Assembly: GCA_026418275.1 (NCBI GenBank)
Contig: JAOABQ010000056.1
Span: forward strand, 1 to 64,000
Reading direction: 5' to 3'
Source of the DNA: Clostridia bacterium
GTDB taxonomy: Bacteria > Bacillota > Clostridia > Acetivibrionales > DSM-2933
DNA length: 64,000 bases
In this document: positions 8,767-17,466 of the stretch, piece by piece
How positions within the stretch are numbered: the stretch's first letter is position 1
Layout: every line of letters starts with the position of its first letter
The notes under the pieces: model-generated
Seen by the model: the letters and a program-made list of their open reading frames with translations, nothing else
Database searches by the model: none
Told to the model about the DNA's origin: nothing
Program-made: the position numbers and the translations under genes

Positions 8767-8860
8767 CGAGTGCTTTTAACAACAATTTCAAAGTGTTAGC
8801 AATGCACTTCATTTGTTTGTGCCTCGCACACGCTGGAAGGGAATAACGTTACGATGCACA
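8767..8860 (-). repeat. M1 MITE-like repeat, copy 4 (inverted)
   Basis: Reverse-orientation, diverged copy of M1. On the - strand it reads GTGCATCGTAACGTTATTCC, continuing to an AAAAGCACTCG end. It lies just after the glycosyltransferase stop, so that gene sits between two inverted copies. Confidence 0.65.
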
Positions 8861-8994
8861 GGGAATAGGTATGCGGTAAGCTGGGTATAGAGTGCTGCCC
8901 TTCATTTGCAATTTTAAAGTTTATTATATCAATATAATATGAAAATATATTTTGAACTAAATACGAAACTTTATATTTATATTTAGGTAGAATA

Positions 8995-9003
8995 TGCTAT
9001 AAT
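8995..9003 (+). promoter_or_regulatory. Extended -10 promoter of RNase J gene
   Basis: TGCTATAAT (TGN plus TATAAT) 35 bases before the GTG start of the RNase J gene. The -35 region is weak. Confidence 0.5.
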
Positions 9004-9037
9004 ATTAAGGTCATTATAAGAGTACGGAGGTTAAATA

Positions 9038-10705
9038 GTGGCAAAAAATAAGAAAAAACTAAAGATAATACCACTCGGCGGTATGGGTGAAATAGGAAAG
9101 AATATTACGCTTTTTGAATATGGTGAGGATATTATCATTGTAGATTGTGGGTTGGCATTTCCTGAAGATGAAATGTTGGGGATAGATCTTGTTATACCGG
9201 ATATAACATACCTTACTAAAAATAAAGACAGGGTAAGAGGGATTGTTATAACACATGGTCATGAAGATCATATTGGTGCATTGCCCTATGTATTAAAAGA
9301 GATTAATGTTCCTGTTTATGGGACTAAGCTTACGTTAGGACTTATCCAATATAAACTGGAAGAGCATGGAATCCTTCCAAATGTTAAGCTGGAAAGGATT
9401 ATGCAAGGACAAACATTTGAATTAGGTGCATTCAAAATTGAATTTATCCGGTCTACACACAGTATAGCAGATGCGGTTGCATTGGCTATTCACACTCCGG
9501 TTGGAGTTGTTGTGCATACTGGGGACTTTAAGATTGATTATACGCCGATTGAAGGCGAGCCCATGGATTTTGCGCGGTTAGCCGAACTGGGCAAAAAAGG
9601 GGTTTTGCTTTTGATGTGCGACAGCACAAATGTTGAACGGGAAGGGTATACCATGTCCGAACGGACGGTAGGAGACACTTTCGAAGAAATTTTTATGGAT
9701 GCAAAAGGCAGGATTCTTGTAGCGACTTTTGCTTCAAACGTACACCGGGTTCAACAGATTATCAATGCCGCCGTAAAGTTTGGGCGGAAGGTTGCAATCT
9801 GTGGAAGGAGTATGGTGAATGTAGTTAATGTGGCTATGGAACTGGGATATATGAATGTTCCGGAAGGTGTAATGGTGGATATTGATCAGATTGACCGCTA
9901 TAACGCCGATAAGCTTGTGATTATTACAACAGGAAGCCAGGGAGAGCCCATGTCCGCCCTTTCAAGGATGGCTTCATCAGAACATAAAAAGGTTGAAATT
10001 GTTCCGGGAGACCTTGTGATTATTTCCGCGAATCCGATTCCGGGAAATGAAAAGCTGGTTTCAAAAGTAATCAATGAACTTTTCAAAAAAGGAGCCAATG
10101 TAATCTATGAGGCTCTGGCGGATATTCATGTATCGGGACACGCTTGCCAGGAGGAGCTTAAACTGATTCACAGCCTGGTAAAGCCTAAGTTTTTCCTTCC
10201 GGTACATGGCGAATACAGGCACTTAAAGCAGCATGCCGATCTGGCAAACAGGTTGGGAATGCCTTCTGAGAATGTGTTCATTATGGATATTGGAAAAGTG
10301 CTTGAACTTACTGCCTCATCCGCAAAAATTAATGGGAATGTGACCGCAGGAAAAGTACTGGTGGATGGCCTTGGTGTGGGGGATGTAGGAAATATCGTAT
10401 TGCGGGATAGAAAACATCTGTCACAGGATGGGATTATTGTAGTGGTACTGACCCTGGAAGGGGAGAGCGGCAATGTAATCGCAGGTCCGGATATTATATC
10501 CAGAGGTTTTGTTTATGTCAGAGAATCAGAGGATTTGATGGACCGGGTAAAGGAAGTGACGAAACAAGCTCTCCAAAAATGTGAGGAAAAGAAGAAGAGC
10601 GATTGGACTGCAAAGAAGAATATCATTAAAGACTCTTTAAGGGATTTCTTATATGAGCAGACAAAGAGAAAACCTATGATACTGCCGATTATCATGGAGA
10701 TTTAA
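9038..10705 (+). CDS. rnj: Ribonuclease J
   Basis: A 555-residue metallo-beta-lactamase/beta-CASP ribonuclease of full family length. The metal motif HGHEDH is at 73-78, following the opening IIPLGGMGEIGKNITLFEYG. Further family landmarks are HTGDFKIDYTP, CDSTNVEREG and the C-terminal HVSGHACQEEL/FLPVHGEYRHL. RNase J combines 5'-to-3' exonuclease and endonuclease activity and matures and decays mRNA and rRNA in Firmicutes. The start is GTG at 9038, with CGGAGG eight bases upstream. The next gene follows after 15 bases, so the two may be co-transcribed. Only one RNase J is in the window; J1 and J2 cannot be told apart here. Confidence 0.96.
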   Translation: MAKNKKKLKIIPLGGMGEIGKNITLFEYGEDIIIVDCGLAFPEDEMLGIDLVIPDITYLTKNKDRVRGIVITHGHEDHIGALPYVLKEINVPVYGTKLTLGLIQYKLEEHGILPNVKLERIMQGQTFELGAFKIEFIRSTHSIADAVALAIHTPVGVVVHTGDFKIDYTPIEGEPMDFARLAELGKKGVLLLMCDSTNVEREGYTMSERTVGDTFEEIFMDAKGRILVATFASNVHRVQQIINAAVKFGRKVAICGRSMVNVVNVAMELGYMNVPEGVMVDIDQIDRYNADKLVIITTGSQGEPMSALSRMASSEHKKVEIVPGDLVIISANPIPGNEKLVSKVINELFKKGANVIYEALADIHVSGHACQEELKLIHSLVKPKFFLPVHGEYRHLKQHADLANRLGMPSENVFIMDIGKVLELTASSAKINGNVTAGKVLVDGLGVGDVGNIVLRDRKHLSQDGIIVVVLTLEGESGNVIAGPDIISRGFVYVRESEDLMDRVKEVTKQALQKCEEKKKSDWTAKKNIIKDSLRDFLYEQTKRKPMILPIIMEI

Positions 10706-10720
10706 TGTGAGGGGATTTCA

Positions 10721-11521
10721 ATGATTATTATTGGTGAGAAAATTAACAGCAGTTTGAAGTCTACAAGGACTGCCATAGAAAACCGGGATGCCCAGTTTAT
10801 ACAGGAACTTGCTAAAAAACAATATGAAGCTGGAGCGACTTATATTGATGTCAATGCAGGTATGTTTTTAAAAGACGAACCTGAGCTTTTGGAATGGTTG
10901 GTAGAAACTGTGCAAAGTGCGGTGGATGCCCCATTTTCCATTGATTCACCAAATCCGGAAGCAGTAAAGAGAGCACTTATGGCAAATAAAAATAAAAAGC
11001 CCATTATCAACTCGATTACAGATGAAAAGGAAAGATATAACGCGATTATGCCTTTAGTCGTACAATATCAAACCGGGGTTGTAGCACTTTGCATGGATGA
11101 TACGGGAATGCCCGAGACCGTCGAGGAACGGCTTGAGATTGCTAGAAGGCTTGTACACAAATTAACCAAAGAGGGTGTAAGAATTGATGATATTTATATA
11201 GACCCGATGGTTAGACCTGTTGGTACAGGTTCTCATTACGGTGTTGTAGCTATTGAAACTATTCGTGCTGTAAAAAAGGAGTTTCCTGAAGTTCATATTG
11301 CATGCGGGCTTAGCAATATATCCTTTGGAATTCCCGCGAGAAAGCTCATGAACCAGGCATTTTTAGTTGCGGCTATGGCGGCGGGAATGGACGGGGCAAT
11401 TTTAGATCCTTTGGATAAAAAACTGATGGCGCTTTTGTATGCAACCGAAGCCTTATTGGGAAAAGACGAGTTCTGTATGGATTATTTAATGAAGTTTAGA
11501 GAAGGATTATTAGATGTTTAA
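10721..11521 (+). CDS. Methyltetrahydrofolate:corrinoid methyltransferase-like protein (pterin-binding TIM barrel)
   Basis: A 266-residue pterin-binding barrel, close to the length of the acetogen enzyme AcsE. It begins MIIIGEKINSSLKSTRTAI, has the strand AGATYIDVNAG and the folate-site motif FSIDSPNPEAVKRAL, then INSITDEKERYNAIMPL and IACGLSNISFGIPARKLMN. The family transfers the methyl of 5-methyl-tetrahydrofolate to a corrinoid protein, in the Wood-Ljungdahl pathway or in methionine-type systems. No corrinoid protein or CODH/ACS subunit is nearby, so its acceptor must be encoded elsewhere. ATG follows GTGAGGGG. It shares a transcript with, and is terminated after, the RNase J gene. A RACo-like activator lies at 20.4 kb. 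Confidence 0.85.
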   Translation: MIIIGEKINSSLKSTRTAIENRDAQFIQELAKKQYEAGATYIDVNAGMFLKDEPELLEWLVETVQSAVDAPFSIDSPNPEAVKRALMANKNKKPIINSITDEKERYNAIMPLVVQYQTGVVALCMDDTGMPETVEERLEIARRLVHKLTKEGVRIDDIYIDPMVRPVGTGSHYGVVAIETIRAVKKEFPEVHIACGLSNISFGIPARKLMNQAFLVAAMAAGMDGAILDPLDKKLMALLYATEALLGKDEFCMDYLMKFREGLLDV

Positions 11522-11523
11522 CA

Positions 11524-11570
11524 AAAAAGGGATATAAAGCTTGAAAACCTGCTTTATATCCTTTTTTATC
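11524..11570 (+). terminator. Terminator after methyltransferase gene
   Basis: GGATATAAAGC pairs with GCTTTATATCC across a short loop, followed by a run of Ts. Confidence 0.8.
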
Positions 11571-11593
11571 ATTATCATAATAAAAAAATCATT

Positions 11594-11628
11594 AAAAATC
11601 AAACACGCTCTATGCCTGTTTGATTTTT
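11594..11628 (-). terminator. Terminator of the phosphodiester glycosidase gene
   Basis: A perfect 12-bp stem AAAAATCAAACA/TGTTTGATTTTT that overlaps the stop codon of the - strand gene. It is symmetrical enough to act in both directions. Confidence 0.7.
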
Positions 11629-12634
11629 ACTTTTCTACAACAAATGCATCCGGAAGATATCTTTGACCTGCTGGGCTGCATGGTTTATTTAGAATTTCAC
11701 CGTTATAGAACATAACCGCAGAGGAGCCCCCATCCAGGTTTGCCGCATTGTAGGCCCCGTTTTCAAGGAGGATGTCCTGGACTTGTTTTAACGTGGCTCC
11801 TACACTGTGTATTTGTCTTCCGTCAATAACAAGGAATAAGACCTCTCCGGTTCTTTTTTGAGCAATAGCAGTACGGGGTTGGATACCCCAACCCCCGTCA
11901 CCCTGAGTGATTTGGGGATTGCCGTTTACAATTAAAAAGGGAGCGAAGGAAATAGCATCTCTTAAGCCTAAACCGTCGATCTCACTTCGTTTGTATCTTC
12001 CTACAATTAGGACGTTTTCCTTGTTAAAGCCGATGATGTTATGAAATTTATCTTTCGGGTCATAAACTACTTTTCCATCCTTTATTACAATGCCGGTGGG
12101 TGTTCCGCCAAAGCCTTTTCCGTTGGGATCTACAAAGCCACTGGCGTTAATTCCCGCGACGGCATGATTGGCCGTGATCAAATCTTCAAGAAATTCCCCC
12201 ATTTTAAAGAGTTTACTGGTAACTGCCAGCTTTACTTTTGACGCATTCTTTATAGTCATGAGCTTTCCAACATAATAACTTCCGCTAATTTCCTTTACTT
12301 CAATGTCAGGTTTTGTCTGTTCGGACAATTCCTCGGAGGGAAGCTTTATGACCTTTGAGGAGTCTGTCTTTTCGGTCTGAATCATTGCAGCACTTTTAGC
12401 CATGACCCGGTCGATTTCTTCCCTGCTGATAAACCAAGTTGCCAAATACTGGTGGTTTAGTGTGGTCATGGCAGTACCGATATATAGTTCCCTAAGATGT
12501 ACAAAGAAGCCTATATTGCTGTAAAAGGTCAAACAAATAAAAGTAATTGCGATAAGGAATAGACTTGTAAAAGTATAAAATAAATATCTTAGCTTACCTC
12601 TTTTTTTTGTCTTATCATCTTTTGTTTGAATCAT
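11627..12634 (-). CDS. Membrane-anchored phosphodiester glycosidase (NAGPA domain) protein
   Basis: A 335-residue protein with a basic cytoplasmic tail (1-16), one transmembrane helix (about 17-41) and an extracellular NAGPA domain (about 110-333). Conserved landmarks are VAGINASGFVDPNG, TPTGIVIKDGKVV, the internal PRTAIAQKRTGEVLFLVIDGR and the signature AANLDGGSSAVMFYNG. The domain is shared with the human uncovering enzyme and bacterial exopolysaccharide proteins and hydrolyses sugar phosphodiesters. The likely substrate is a phosphodiester-linked sugar in the wall or in teichoic-acid-like polymers. ATG follows GGAGGTCAT. It lies downstream of tmcAL on the same strand, across a structured spacer. 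Confidence 0.88.
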   Translation of the reverse strand: MIQTKDDKTKKRGKLRYLFYTFTSLFLIAITFICLTFYSNIGFFVHLRELYIGTAMTTLNHQYLATWFISREEIDRVMAKSAAMIQTEKTDSSKVIKLPSEELSEQTKPDIEVKEISGSYYVGKLMTIKNASKVKLAVTSKLFKMGEFLEDLITANHAVAGINASGFVDPNGKGFGGTPTGIVIKDGKVVYDPKDKFHNIIGFNKENVLIVGRYKRSEIDGLGLRDAISFAPFLIVNGNPQITQGDGGWGIQPRTAIAQKRTGEVLFLVIDGRQIHSVGATLKQVQDILLENGAYNAANLDGGSSAVMFYNGEILNKPCSPAGQRYLPDAFVVEK

Positions 12635-12671
12635 ATGACCTCCTGCACCCCTAAATGATATGGTTGGTTTT

Positions 12672-12742
12672 ACTGAAACAACTCAATATCTCTCCTGATA
12701 GCCCTTCCTTTGGGGCTCTTGGTGGAGGAGAGCGGTTTCAGT
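12672..12742 (-). other. Nested stem structure between tmcAL and the NAGPA gene
   Basis: Three nested helices can be drawn: outer ACTGAAAC (12672-12679) with GTTTCAGT (12735-12742), middle CTCTCCT with AGGAGAG, and an inner AGCCCC/GGGGCT-type hairpin. The element begins just after the tmcAL stop. No T-run follows, so it is not a plain terminator. It could be an RNA processing site, a structured leader for the downstream gene or a palindromic repeat. Confidence 0.45.
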
Positions 12743-12746
12743 GCTG

Positions 12747-14012
12747 CTACCTTATGATGACGATATTTTCAGTAAATTCCTGACCGGATTTTTTAAAAGC
12801 CGGATTACTATATCCCAGCACATACACATCGGTAGCTTGAACTTCCATTTCAAACATTTCTTTAAGCAGCGGATTACAAGAATTCTTATAGTCCGAAGGT
12901 TTTACCATTACCGGAAGTACTGCCGTTTTTTTTATTTGAGAGAGCAGTTTCATTCCCCTTGGGTTAAACCCCAAAACCCGAAGATATTGTGGGCCTCCGT
13001 AAGCTAAAAATGTATTGAGTTTACGGAGGGTAATTCCGGTTAAAATATTAAAAACCGTTCGCTGAACCCTCGTTCTGGGATACCTTTTAGTAGAAATCTG
13101 TTCAACTAGTTCCTCATAAGAGCCGGAGGATTCGACGGCAGATTTGATTCTGTTTTCAAGTCCCTCAGAAACATAGGGAAGCTCCCTAATTTGTTCCTTT
13201 GACATCTTTCTTAAGCTGGATAGCAAAATGTTTTCAAATGAAGCTGAAAAAACAGGTCCCTTCCCGTTACTAAACTCATTTTCCAGAATGGCTTGGCTGT
13301 ATATTGGTAAGACATTTTCCAAGCTATTTAAAGATTGGTTTTCCTTTGAGCTGTCATGGATGAGCTTGCGGATGGAAGTAGCACTGGAGATTCTGCCCGT
13401 TAATTCCATATCATTGTAACGGTTGCCTATCCGTTTTAATGTTAAAGGCCTTATATTGCTTTTAAGGCTTTTTATTGCCTTAAGATACTCGATTCCAAGA
13501 ATATTGTTTGATGATTTTAAAGTCAAATCCAGCCTGTCAGAGTATATATTTTTTTTGTAAAGATAGGATATAAGGGCTTCTTCCCTTGCAGCAGGATAGG
13601 AGATGCCTTTTTTTAAGGATTCCTTTAAAAAGGATTTATATTCTTGAGGTTCATTATATAAAACATTTGCAATCAAATCAAGCTCGTGTATACTTCCGGA
13701 CTCACTTCCGAAGCAAAGATAATTTACGATGCCAAGGCTGTCTAAAATTTTAACTGCACCATAGGCAAAATATTCTGCAGACGCCATGGCAAAAGCGGTA
13801 GGAAGTTCTATAACAAGGTCAACCCCGCTTAAAATAGCCATTTTTGCTCTGGCCCACTTATTCACAAGGGCTGGCTCTCCACGTTGGATAAAGTTTCCAC
13901 TCATTACGCACACTGTGTAGTCCGCACCGCTTAACTTTTTTGATTCTTCAAGGTGGTACAAATGACCGTTATGAAAAGGGTTGTATTCAACGATCAAACC
14001 CAATACCTTCAT
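12747..14012 (-). CDS. tmcAL: tRNA(Met) cytidine acetate ligase
   Basis: A 421-residue protein of the former YlbM family. It opens MKVLGLIVEYNPFHNGHLYH, carrying the nucleotidyltransferase HxGH-type motif HNGH at residues 14-17. MSGNFIQRGEPALVNKWARA follows, and further on come SATSIRKLI and KRYPRTRVQRTVFNILTG. The enzyme activates acetate with ATP and forms N4-acetylcytidine at the wobble position of elongator tRNA(Met). The match covers the whole protein. ATG follows CAGGAGCACATAAGC. The phosphodiester glycosidase gene follows on the same strand. Confidence 0.95.
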   Translation of the reverse strand: MKVLGLIVEYNPFHNGHLYHLEESKKLSGADYTVCVMSGNFIQRGEPALVNKWARAKMAILSGVDLVIELPTAFAMASAEYFAYGAVKILDSLGIVNYLCFGSESGSIHELDLIANVLYNEPQEYKSFLKESLKKGISYPAAREEALISYLYKKNIYSDRLDLTLKSSNNILGIEYLKAIKSLKSNIRPLTLKRIGNRYNDMELTGRISSATSIRKLIHDSSKENQSLNSLENVLPIYSQAILENEFSNGKGPVFSASFENILLSSLRKMSKEQIRELPYVSEGLENRIKSAVESSGSYEELVEQISTKRYPRTRVQRTVFNILTGITLRKLNTFLAYGGPQYLRVLGFNPRGMKLLSQIKKTAVLPVMVKPSDYKNSCNPLLKEMFEMEVQATDVYVLGYSNPAFKKSGQEFTENIVIIR

Positions 14013-14200
14013 GCTTATGTGCTCCTGTTAAAGATAATGAAATAAAAAATCATATTGAATAACAGAAACTATTATATCCTAAAAATAGCTTATAGATAAG
14101 TAGGATTTTCGTGCATTTTAATACATTTGCTCAAAAATTAATATATTTTATAAGAATAGTGGAAATATTAATAAAAAAAGAAATCATGAGGAGTGGATTT

Positions 14201-14647
14201 ATGGCGGATACAGTTATTAAAGAGTTGAATGCTCTTTTAAAAGGCATTGAAATGGCTATAGAATCTTATGAAAGGTATATTGGAAGTGTGAAGGACGAAA
14301 ATATTAGAAAAGAGCTTCAAAATATTCAATTGGATCACAAAAGGCATGCGGGGGATTTGGCTAAACATATCCAGAGTTTGGGAGGAAAGCCCCAATATGA
14401 CACAGGTGTTACAGGCGTGATGGCAGGCATCAAGCAAACGGTACAAAATGCGTTGGATAAAGACCCCTTAAGTATATTAAGAAAAGCCTTTGAGGGGGAA
14501 AATAAAGGGATATTGATGTCGCAGGAGCTTGTTAAGGGTGATCTTGACAGTGGAAGTGCAGATCTAGTCAATAAAATATTAACAGAGGACCAGCAGCATA
14601 TTGCCAAAATGGAAACATTAATATGCAACTTTGAAAACTTACATTAA
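14201..14647 (+). CDS. DUF2383 ferritin-like protein
   Basis: A 148-residue helical protein, starting MADTVIKELNALLKGIEMAI. The pattern matches DUF2383, a four-helix ferritin-like domain: an E-rich first helix (IESYERYIG), LDHKRHAGDLAKHIQSLGG, then EGENKGILMSQ and LTEDQQHIAKMETLI. Candidate metal ligands are the glutamate and histidine of these ExxH-like helices. Related proteins are often linked to sporulation or oxidative stress. Whether it binds iron is not shown. ATG at 14201 is eight bases after GAGGAG; a longer frame from 14111 lacks a ribosome site. Confidence 0.75.
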   Translation: MADTVIKELNALLKGIEMAIESYERYIGSVKDENIRKELQNIQLDHKRHAGDLAKHIQSLGGKPQYDTGVTGVMAGIKQTVQNALDKDPLSILRKAFEGENKGILMSQELVKGDLDSGSADLVNKILTEDQQHIAKMETLICNFENLH

Positions 14648-14711
14648 AGACAGTAGGATGTTGAATACAGACAAGTATAAGTAGTGCTGTATGGATTTGG
14701 AGGCTTTTGTT

Positions 14712-15719
14712 ATGCCGGAAAAGCTCGTAGAAATTCTCCGGTCGGGAGTACTTGAAAGTGTACACCGTGGGGATATTGTTGTTGTTGATAGGGAAGGAAA
14801 GATCCTAAATGAAATTGGAGATGGAGACCGTATTTGCTTTTGGCGTTCTGCATCCAAGCCCTTGCAAACGATCGCTGCTTTGGAAACAGGAATTATTGAA
14901 AAGTTCGGCTTGGATTTGAAGGAAATTGCACTGATGTCAGCCTCCCACAGCGGAGAAGCTGAACATATAAAAGTTTTAGAGGGGATTATAGAAAAAGTAG
15001 GGATCCGGTTGGAAATGTTGGCGTGTGGCCCACATGAGCCGATAAATAAAGAGGCTGTAAAAGAATTGGTACATTCGGGGAAAGAACCCTCGAAACTTCA
15101 TTGCAACTGCTCCGGGAAACATATCGGTTTAATAGCAGCTTCGAAGGCTCTCGGACTGCCTGTAGAGGGATATCATAGGGAAGAACATGGAATTCAAAAG
15201 AGAATCGACGAAATTATTTCAGAATTTAGCGGTGTGGAGACGAAAAATTTCATTAAAGGGGTGGATGGCTGTGGAATTCCTGTCCATGCCATTCCTCTAA
15301 AAAGCATGGCTGCTGCATATGCAAATATTTGCAATCCTCTATTTATGGGCGGAAAATACAGCATAACACAAAATTACATTACCAGTTCAATGACAATGTA
15401 TCCTGAAATGGTTGCAGGACAAGGACGGCTGGATACGAAACTGATGAAAACAGTTGGAGACAGGGTTGTAGGCAAAATTGGCGCTGAAGGTGTTTATTGT
15501 GCAGGGCTTTTAGGGAAGGGAATTGGAATTGCGTTGAAGGTGACGGATGGCAATGCCAGGGCTGTAGGGCCTGCCATCATTGAGGTGTTGTATCAGTTAA
15601 AGGTAATCGTTAAAGAGGAATTGGATAAATTGAAGGAGTTTTGGAATCCGGATATTTTGAACCATATCGGTGAAAAAGTAGGTGAAATTAAAGCTGTATT
15701 CAAAATGAAAGGGGTGTAA
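14712..15719 (+). CDS. L-asparaginase II family protein
   Basis: A 335-residue protein of the asparaginase II family (PF06089; rhizobial AnsA-like, unrelated to E. coli AnsB). Landmarks: GDRICFWRSASKPLQTIAAL, LMSASHSGEAEHI, LHCNCSGKHIGLIAASKALG and VDGCGIPVHAIPLKSMA. Members hydrolyse L-asparagine to aspartate and ammonia; the serine, lysine and cysteine residues in these blocks are strongly conserved. ATG at 14712 is eight bases after GGAGG and is preferred over ATG at 14691, which comes before that site. A terminator overlapping the stop codon ends the transcript. No signal peptide, so it is cytoplasmic. Confidence 0.9.
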   Translation: MPEKLVEILRSGVLESVHRGDIVVVDREGKILNEIGDGDRICFWRSASKPLQTIAALETGIIEKFGLDLKEIALMSASHSGEAEHIKVLEGIIEKVGIRLEMLACGPHEPINKEAVKELVHSGKEPSKLHCNCSGKHIGLIAASKALGLPVEGYHREEHGIQKRIDEIISEFSGVETKNFIKGVDGCGIPVHAIPLKSMAAAYANICNPLFMGGKYSITQNYITSSMTMYPEMVAGQGRLDTKLMKTVGDRVVGKIGAEGVYCAGLLGKGIGIALKVTDGNARAVGPAIIEVLYQLKVIVKEELDKLKEFWNPDILNHIGEKVGEIKAVFKMKGV

Positions 15720-15750
15720 GGAATTTCCTTACACCCCTTTCATTTTTTCA
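15706..15750 (+). terminator. Terminator overlapping the asparaginase stop codon
   Basis: An 18-bp stem: TGAAAGGGGTGTAAGGAA pairs with the mirrored arm ending at 15742, followed by a T-run. The stem includes the stop codon. Confidence 0.85.
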
Positions 15751-15776
15751 ATATCCATTTTACATTACTGATTTCC

Positions 15777-16709
15777 TCAAGACTCACCGCCTTCTTCCTG
15801 AGCCTTTTCCAGGGAATCAATATTCGACATGGCTACATTGCCCTTGATTTCAATGAGTGCTTGGTTACGCTCCTTAATGACCTTGTCCAACTCTGAAATA
15901 GAGAAGTCCAATTTATTGGAATTGTCCTGCTGTTTTTTGTCTAAAGTAGTTTTATAAAGTGCCCAGGAGGGTTTTAAGTTGTTCATATCCGAATCCACTT
16001 GCGTCCAATTGGCTTTTTTGGCGTTTAATATGGCACTTCTTGTATAGTAACGGACCCTTTTAATCTCCGATGATGTCTTAGTCCGGTATAGAGCAAAAAA
16101 ATCCGGGATAAATCCATAAAGGCTGTTGGATGCAGTCAGGGTATTCAATGCATTTTTACTGATAATGGTGTTTGTAAGGCCATTTAATTTATCACTAAAA
16201 TCATCGATCAGTTTTCTGCCTGCACCTTTTTTTACTGCCATGGGCATATAATTATTCCATTGATAGTGTAAATTATTGGTGATGGAGTTTATTTCGGTCC
16301 ATGGATCCTGAGGCTTAGATACCATAGGAGCAGGCTTTTTTTCTTCTTCACCGCCTCCTTTATTGCCTTCTTGGCCGGCACCCTTATCTTCGCTGTTTTT
16401 TCCCTTGTCTTCTTCATTTCCTTTATTTTCTTCCTTGTTTTTATCCTCCTGGCCTTCCTGATTGGGCGCATTCTCTTCTTTTTTTCCTTCATTAGCAGCA
16501 ATCGCAGGTCCTTTTAATGTTTTGATAATATTTTCTATGCTATTTTCAATTTCTTTTAATTGATCGGGTACTTTCTCGGACGGGTCTTCAGTTTGTTGTG
16601 ACTGCTGCTGGGGAGTGGGAGTTTGTTGATTCCGGTTGCATGACGAAAAAAGCAACAGCGAAATCGTAATCAATATTAAAAATGTTTTTACGAAACTTCT
16701 TTTTTTCAT
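15777..16709 (-). CDS. Lipoprotein with acidic low-complexity linker
   Basis: A 310-residue predicted lipoprotein. It has a lysine-rich start, a hydrophobic segment and the lipobox LFSSC with cysteine at 24. A Q/T/P stretch is followed by a helical patch and then by a low-complexity region of E, K, G, N and D at about 75-125. A folded helical domain occupies about 130-300 (WTEINSITNNLHYQWNNYMP, then TRSAILNAKKANWTQVDSDM). The C-terminal part resembles generic helical domains of clostridial surface lipoproteins; I do not recognise a named family. The ribosome site is poor. It converges on the asparaginase gene. Confidence 0.65.
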   Translation of the reverse strand: MKKRSFVKTFLILITISLLLFSSCNRNQQTPTPQQQSQQTEDPSEKVPDQLKEIENSIENIIKTLKGPAIAANEGKKEENAPNQEGQEDKNKEENKGNEEDKGKNSEDKGAGQEGNKGGGEEEKKPAPMVSKPQDPWTEINSITNNLHYQWNNYMPMAVKKGAGRKLIDDFSDKLNGLTNTIISKNALNTLTASNSLYGFIPDFFALYRTKTSSEIKRVRYYTRSAILNAKKANWTQVDSDMNNLKPSWALYKTTLDKKQQDNSNKLDFSISELDKVIKERNQALIEIKGNVAMSNIDSLEKAQEEGGES

Positions 16710-17081
16710 AATGTTATCCAGCAGTTATGCTGCTATTTCCCTCCAATTATTTATTAGATTATATCATTAGTATTTCTAAATGTCAGATAATCATACTTTT
16801 GAAAAAAGATTGTTGCAGCATACAAATCAAGAAATATTTACATAAAGGGTTTTTTAATAATGTGTGTAATATTATTATAGGATAAACATTCGGTTATCAA
16901 TAAATCGGATTTTTAAATTTGTTGATTCAATCTGAAGTTTATTTGAAAGGATGATGATATATCTATCACACTTGATGGCCCGTATACTATTCAAGTGACT
17001 GTTTATGTAAGCCAAGTGTTGGATATGTTCGTTTTCTTTGTAATAGTCCATTATCCACAATTAACAGGGGGGTCTCGTTCA
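16710..17081. other. Intergenic region
   Basis: About 370 AT-rich bases between divergent genes. No gene, repeat copy or clear promoter was recognised. Confidence 0.4.
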
Positions 17082-17390
17082 ATGGCGATTACCGTAAGTT
17101 TATGGTCGCGCAAAACAGGCGAAATTAAAAGGTTTTTGGAAAGGTATTATGAAAAGGAAGTTTTTATGGATGAAGATGTTTCCAAGTGGATTTATGTTTA
17201 TAACAAGCCGCTTGAAGCAGTAGACATTATAAGCACATTGATAGACAACAATGACAAGTATGAAATAAATATTTGCCTTCAGGTCGATAATGGAGATTTA
17301 CATACTGTAACCTATGAGAATCACAATGATATTATTAAAGGTATATTTTACTTGTTTTATGAGGAATGTCCGGAAGAAGCGGTATACTAA
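17082..17390 (+). CDS. Conserved small protein of unknown function
   Basis: A 102-residue acidic protein starting MAITVSLWSRKTGEIKRFLE and ending FYEECPEEAVY. It appears to be a compact alpha/beta domain, with no signal peptide, cysteine cluster or catalytic motif. The chosen ATG (17082) follows GGGGGG at about nine bases. A frame opening at 16995 is longer but has no ribosome site and an implausible N-terminus. I do not recognise the family. It is a single gene with a modest terminator. Confidence 0.6.
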   Translation: MAITVSLWSRKTGEIKRFLERYYEKEVFMDEDVSKWIYVYNKPLEAVDIISTLIDNNDKYEINICLQVDNGDLHTVTYENHNDIIKGIFYLFYEECPEEAVY

Positions 17391-17427
17391 TTGTTATTGA
17401 ATGTAACACGAATAGTGAAAGAGGAAT

Positions 17428-17466
17428 GGTGCGGGGAATAATTCCCTGCACTTTGCTTTTTGTTGA
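17428..17466 (+). terminator. Probable weak terminator
   Basis: TGCGGGGAA pairs with TTCCCTGCA across TAA, followed by an interrupted T-run. Confidence 0.5.

Noticed and set aside
10168..10473. Frames opposite the RNase J gene
   Set aside because: Antisense to a highly conserved enzyme, with no ribosome sites.
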